Source: Akkermansiaceae bacterium
GTDB lineage: Bacteria > Verrucomicrobiota > Verrucomicrobiia > Verrucomicrobiales > Akkermansiaceae
NCBI GenBank assembly: GCA_903878115.1
Contig: CAIRGO010000107.1
Span: forward strand, 1-37,304
DNA length: 37,304 nucleotides
Direction of reading: 5' to 3'
A program made the position numbers and the translations under genes. Positions 34,029 to 37,304 of the stretch are shown piece by piece. The stretch's first letter is position 1. Each line of letters begins with the position of its first letter. Below the pieces are notes generated by a model, which did no database searches, was not told the DNA's origin, and saw only the letters and a program-made list of their open reading frames with translations.

Positions 34029-35498
34029 AAGCGTCTTTTTATTTTATTATCGTTCTTCACCATTACGAGTTCCTCCTTCGCCGCGAAGCCGAACATTCTC
34101 TTCCTGCTCAGTGACGACCACAGCTATCCGTTTCTGAGCTGTTATGGAGATAAGAATGTCAAGACTCCGACGCTGGATCAGCTCGCCGCCGAGGGGATGA
34201 AGTTCCATCGTTTTTTCACCACCGCGCCACAGTGCGTGCCCTCCCGCGCCTCGCTGATGACGGGGCGCTCACCGGTGGCGGCGCGGATCACCCGCTTTTC
34301 TTCGCCACTGGCGAAAGACGAGATCACGTTGCCCGAGTTGCTCCGATCGCAGGCGGGATATTTCACCGGCATTTGCGGCCGCAGTTATCATCTCGATGGC
34401 TCTGGAAAAAATTCCAGCAAAGAGATAGGGGAACTCTTTGAAAAATATAAACTCAAGACCTTTGCAGAACGAGTGGATTTTCTCAACGTCTGTGCGGATA
34501 ATGTCGTGGCATCGCAGTTGGAAACATTTCTCGACCAGAAACCGGCGGAGAAACCGTTTTTCATGTGGGCCAATTTCAGCGATCCGCATCATGAGTGGAA
34601 CGCTCCCGCCGAATACCGCCCAGACCCCGCCACTCTCACCTTGCCCGCCCACTGGCCCGATCTGCCCGGTGTGCGTGCGCAGTTGGCGGACTACTGCGCC
34701 GAGGTGAACCGCTTGGACTCCACTGTCGAGGGTGTTCTCGCAGTGTTGAAAAAACGCGGCCTGCTTGATTCGACCGTGATTTTTTTCATTGGCGACAACG
34801 GTGCCGCCCTCCCTCATGGCAAAGGCTCACTTTATGACCCTGGCTGCAACGTGCCTTGTCTCGTTCGCTGGCCGGGAGTTGTGAAACCTGGGACAGAGTC
34901 GCGCGAACTTCTAAGCGGTGAGGACTTGGCACCGACCCTTCTTGCCGCCGCTGGTGTGGCCTCGGGGCCTAAAATGAGCGGAGTGAGTTTTCTGCCTTTG
35001 CTGAAAGGTGAGACGCACGAGCCTCGGAAACATGTCTTTCTCGAACGCGGTCCACATGGCAGCGCCCCAGTAACTGTGAATATGGCTAACAGCGGCTACG
35101 ACCTCTCCCGGGCCGTCCGCAGCGATCACTACAAGTTGATCTACAACTGCACGCCGTGGCTTCCCTACTCGCCGGTGGATTCCGCTGGCGGGGGGGCATG
35201 GAACCAGATGCGGCAAGCCAAGGAGCAGGGGAAACTTTCCGCTGGATTGGTCACGACTTACTTTGCCACCCCGCGTCCGGTCTATGAACTCTATGACCTC
35301 GATGCCGATCCTTCGGAGTTGAACAATCTCAGCGGCAAACCTGCGGTTGCTGCGGTGGAGCGATCGCTTCGCCTCGCCCTAACAGAAAAAATGATCCTAG
35401 ATTTCGACTACCTGCCGTTGCCTGATCTCATGGCTGGCGGCGCTGGCAAGGGCGTTGGCAAGAAGCCGAATGGCAAGGGAAAGGAGAAGGCGGAGTGA
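34026..35498 (+). CDS. Secreted sulfatase, heparan-N-sulfatase-like branch
   Basis: 490 residues with a signal peptide (1 to ~19). The start FLLSDDHSYPFLSCYGD with D30-D31, and C70-V-P-S-R74, match the sulfamidase-like branch of type I sulfatases. The usual G-K-W-H is replaced by G-R119-S-Y-H122-L-D-G, and the later motif is G-D257-N258-G followed by PHGKGSLYD. These changes are consistent with a different subfamily rather than inactivation. The C-terminus is Gly/Lys-rich (GAGKGVGKKPNGKGKEKAE). It sits in the middle of the three-sulfatase run. N-sulfate specificity is only a family hint. Confidence 0.92.
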   Translation: MKRLFILLSFFTITSSSFAAKPNILFLLSDDHSYPFLSCYGDKNVKTPTLDQLAAEGMKFHRFFTTAPQCVPSRASLMTGRSPVAARITRFSSPLAKDEITLPELLRSQAGYFTGICGRSYHLDGSGKNSSKEIGELFEKYKLKTFAERVDFLNVCADNVVASQLETFLDQKPAEKPFFMWANFSDPHHEWNAPAEYRPDPATLTLPAHWPDLPGVRAQLADYCAEVNRLDSTVEGVLAVLKKRGLLDSTVIFFIGDNGAALPHGKGSLYDPGCNVPCLVRWPGVVKPGTESRELLSGEDLAPTLLAAAGVASGPKMSGVSFLPLLKGETHEPRKHVFLERGPHGSAPVTVNMANSGYDLSRAVRSDHYKLIYNCTPWLPYSPVDSAGGGAWNQMRQAKEQGKLSAGLVTTYFATPRPVYELYDLDADPSELNNLSGKPAVAAVERSLRLALTEKMILDFDYLPLPDLMAGGAGKGVGKKPNGKGKEKAE

Positions 35499-35527
35499 GT
35501 CTCCCAGAATTTTGCAATCCCACTGCA

Positions 35528-35541
35528 CTAACCATTTTATG
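35528..35541 (+). promoter_or_regulatory. CTAAC leader element deciding the sulfatase start
   Basis: CTAAC (35528-35532), 6 nt, then ATG 35539. It agrees with the signal-peptide start over the longer frame from 35455. Confidence 0.35.
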
Positions 35542-37071
35542 AAACAAGTTCTTTTTCTTCTAACAATTTTCGCGCTATCGCCGCTTCACGCTGATGAACG
35601 CAAGCCGAACGTGGTGCTGATTCTCATCGACGACTTCGGCTACGAATGTGTCACCGCCAACGGCGGAGAAAGTTACAAAACGCCCGTGATGGACAAGCTC
35701 GCCGCGACTGGTGTTCGCTTCGAGCAATGCCATGCGCAGCCACTCTGTACGCCGACGCGCGCACAGTTGATGACAGGAATTGGCAATCGCCGCAACTACA
35801 CCCAATTCGGTCATCTTGATCCGTCGCAGAAGACATTTGGCAATCTCCTCAAGGGAGCTGGTTACGCGACATGCATCACAGGAAAATGGCAACTTGCGGG
35901 CGATTTTGCGGGTCCTGCGCATTTTGGTTTTGATGAATACGCGCTTTGGCAGCTCAACCGCCGTCCAGGACGATACAAAAATCCCGGGCTCGAAATCAAT
36001 GGCAAGCAAATCGACTATACCAAGAACGAATACGGTCCCGACAATGTCAACGATTACGCGCTCGATTTTATCACCCGTAAAAAAGACGCGCCGTTCTTCT
36101 TGTATTATCCGATGATCCTCACGCACGATCCTTATGATGCGACGCCGGAGAGCGCCGATTATCTCGAAGAAAAAGCCGGCAAAAGTGTAACGAAACACGA
36201 GCATTTTTCTGATATGGTCGCGCACGCCGATCAACTTATCGGCACCGTCATCGCCAAACTGGAAGAACTCAAGCTGCGCGACAATACTCTCATCCTGATC
36301 CTTGGCGACAATGGCACTGGCAAAGGCATGCCATCGCGCTTCAAGGGTCGTGAAGTGATCGGCGGCAAAAGTACGTCCACAATGTGGGGCACGCACGTGC
36401 CAGGAATCGGCAACTGGCCGGGCCATTTCGCTAGTGGAAAAGTGAACGCTGACATGATCGACACCACCGATTTTCTGCCGACGATTTGTGAAGCAGTGGA
36501 CCTGCAGGTGCCCGCAGAGTTAAAAATCGATGGTCGTAGTTTTCTCCCACAATTGCGTGGTGAAAAAGGCAATCCGCGCGATGCTCTCTACGTCTGGTAT
36601 AATCCCACGGGTGGCGAGAAAGCGGTGTTTGAGTTCGCGCACGATCAGAATTACAAACTCTATGCCGACGGAAAGTTCTACCATGCCGCCAAAGATGATC
36701 TCGAAAAATCTCCCCTCGCCGCCGATTCGTTAGATGAAACCGCGAAAGCCGCAAAGGTAAAACTACAAGCATTACTCGATCAACACAAAGATCCGCGTCT
36801 GGATTTCTTCATGAAGAAGGGCAAGGCTCACGGGCTTATTTCAGGCCTCACTGCCGATACAAGCAAAGCCGCCACGCCTGCCGCTCAACCTGCTGAGTCC
36901 ATGGCAACTCGTTTCGACCTTCGCGATCTCAATCATGATGGCAAACTGAGTTGGGAAGAATTCCAAAAAACTGCCACCGATAAAGAAGGAGCGAAAGCCC
37001 GCTTTGCGATGTTCGATACCGACAAAGACGGCATTGTCACGCGTGAGGAATTTTTGAAAAATGGCAAATAG
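35539..37071 (+). CDS. Secreted type I sulfatase with C-terminal EF-hand pair
   Basis: 510 residues from ATG 35539; an upstream in-frame ATG at 35455 would add 28 residues before the signal peptide and overlap the previous gene, so it is rejected. Signal peptide 1 to ~18. Signatures: D31-D32 in ILIDDFGYE, C70-T-P-T-R74, and G-D257-N258-G. G-K116-W-Q118 has Gln in place of the usual His. After the sulfatase domain an Ala/Pro-rich linker leads to two canonical EF-hand loops: D463-L-N465-H-D467-G-K-L-S-W-E-E474 and D493-T-D-K-D497-G-I-V-T-R-E-E504. Calcium binding there is expected from the motif; it may be structural or aid attachment to Ca2+-bridged anionic glycans. It is the last gene of the run. 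Confidence 0.94.
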   Translation: MKQVLFLLTIFALSPLHADERKPNVVLILIDDFGYECVTANGGESYKTPVMDKLAATGVRFEQCHAQPLCTPTRAQLMTGIGNRRNYTQFGHLDPSQKTFGNLLKGAGYATCITGKWQLAGDFAGPAHFGFDEYALWQLNRRPGRYKNPGLEINGKQIDYTKNEYGPDNVNDYALDFITRKKDAPFFLYYPMILTHDPYDATPESADYLEEKAGKSVTKHEHFSDMVAHADQLIGTVIAKLEELKLRDNTLILILGDNGTGKGMPSRFKGREVIGGKSTSTMWGTHVPGIGNWPGHFASGKVNADMIDTTDFLPTICEAVDLQVPAELKIDGRSFLPQLRGEKGNPRDALYVWYNPTGGEKAVFEFAHDQNYKLYADGKFYHAAKDDLEKSPLAADSLDETAKAAKVKLQALLDQHKDPRLDFFMKKGKAHGLISGLTADTSKAATPAAQPAESMATRFDLRDLNHDGKLSWEEFQKTATDKEGAKARFAMFDTDKDGIVTREEFLKNGK

Positions 37072-37304
37072 ACGCGAAGGCGTTAGCAGATACGCAGCTC
37101 GTTAGAAAAAACATAACCTCCCGCAGAATCTCTGTTTCCATGGCGTAGCCATGAAGGACGGTAGACGTGGGTTTCAACCCTGATCTTTATACACATCTCA
37201 CACGCCGTTTTCCCTTGGTATTTATGCAAAATGGAAATTTCTAAAAATAAAGCTCGTACAAATCATGCAATTGTTTAAATCTTTCTGTGCGGAATCGCAC
37301 GACG
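37072..37304. other. Intergenic region at right edge with palindromes
   Basis: 233 bp without a gene. It starts with a fragment of the cgaagg/gttagc repeat (37071-37100), then two inverted repeats (annotated next), then an AT-rich stretch, and a GTGCG-GAAT-CGCAC hairpin at 37287-37300 that may belong to something beyond the window. Confidence 0.55.
37139..37180. repeat. REP-like palindrome pair at right edge
   Basis: CATGGC-GTA-GCCATG (37139-37153) followed 15 bp later by GGGTT-TC-AACCC (37169-37180). The second resembles the cores of the palindromes at 5784 and 5839. There is no T-tract directly after, so a repeat element is more likely than a terminator. Confidence 0.5.

Noticed and set aside
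35455-35538. Upstream in-frame start for the last sulfatase
   Set aside because: The extra 28 residues are Arg-rich, lie over the end of the previous gene and would bury the signal peptide.

Overview
The window looks like a chromosomal segment from the Verrucomicrobiota (PVC superphylum), probably an aquatic polysaccharide degrader. This rests on several signs: many secreted type I sulfatases without SusC/SusD partners, PEP-CTERM proteins ending in RRRR, very large proteins with autotransporter-associated beta-strand (PATR) repeats but no autotransporter barrel, a PDZ/HEAT protein of a PVC-typical kind, and start codons that lack Shine-Dalgarno sequences. Taxonomy is inferred from gene content; no rRNA, tRNA or CRISPR was seen.

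Layout. (1) 1-5390: the 3' part of a giant PATR-repeat surface protein, followed by a small PEP-CTERM protein. (2) 5391-6006: a repeat-rich intergenic region with REP-like palindromes. (3) 6007-9229: a secreted jelly-roll protein (possible polysaccharide lyase), a sulfatase and a LamG-like protein, all secreted. (4) 9588-16125: a 1971-residue fusion (phytase-esterase-like, choice-of-anchor I and 5'-nucleotidase-like regions) followed by a second PEP-CTERM protein homologous to the first. The two giant proteins share a C-terminal module, so regions 1 and 4 are two copies of one kind of cassette. (5) 16245-18001: a translationally coupled OlsB-like / PlsC-like acyltransferase pair, probably for ornithine-type aminolipids. 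(6) 18363-21856: two secreted glycoside hydrolases (beta-propeller GH43/GH117-like and GH36-like). (7) 21972-25560, minus strand: a sialate-O-acetylesterase-type SGNH esterase and a PDZ-HEAT protein. (8) 25851-37071: a plus-strand run of sulfatase, PhoD phosphatase, sulfatase, a DUF1016 PDDEXK nuclease, a GH5-like hydrolase and three more sulfatases, the last with a C-terminal EF-hand pair.

Working together. Six Cys-type sulfatases, three or four candidate carbohydrate-active enzymes, an esterase and a phosphatase, nearly all with export signals, suggest stepwise stripping of sulfate, acetyl and perhaps phosphate groups from an anionic polysaccharide (a sulfated galactan- or fucan-like polymer is a guess), followed by glycosidic cleavage. 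The sulfatases need a formylglycine-generating enzyme that is not encoded here.

Most notable: a C-terminal module shared by the two giant proteins, next to homologous PEP-CTERM partners; lysine-rich tails or loops recurring in otherwise unrelated cluster enzymes; a CTAAC pentamer 4-6 nt before four start codons in a region with no Shine-Dalgarno sites; two palindromes with a compensatory change inside the DUF1016 gene; and a REP-like doublet with identical arms.
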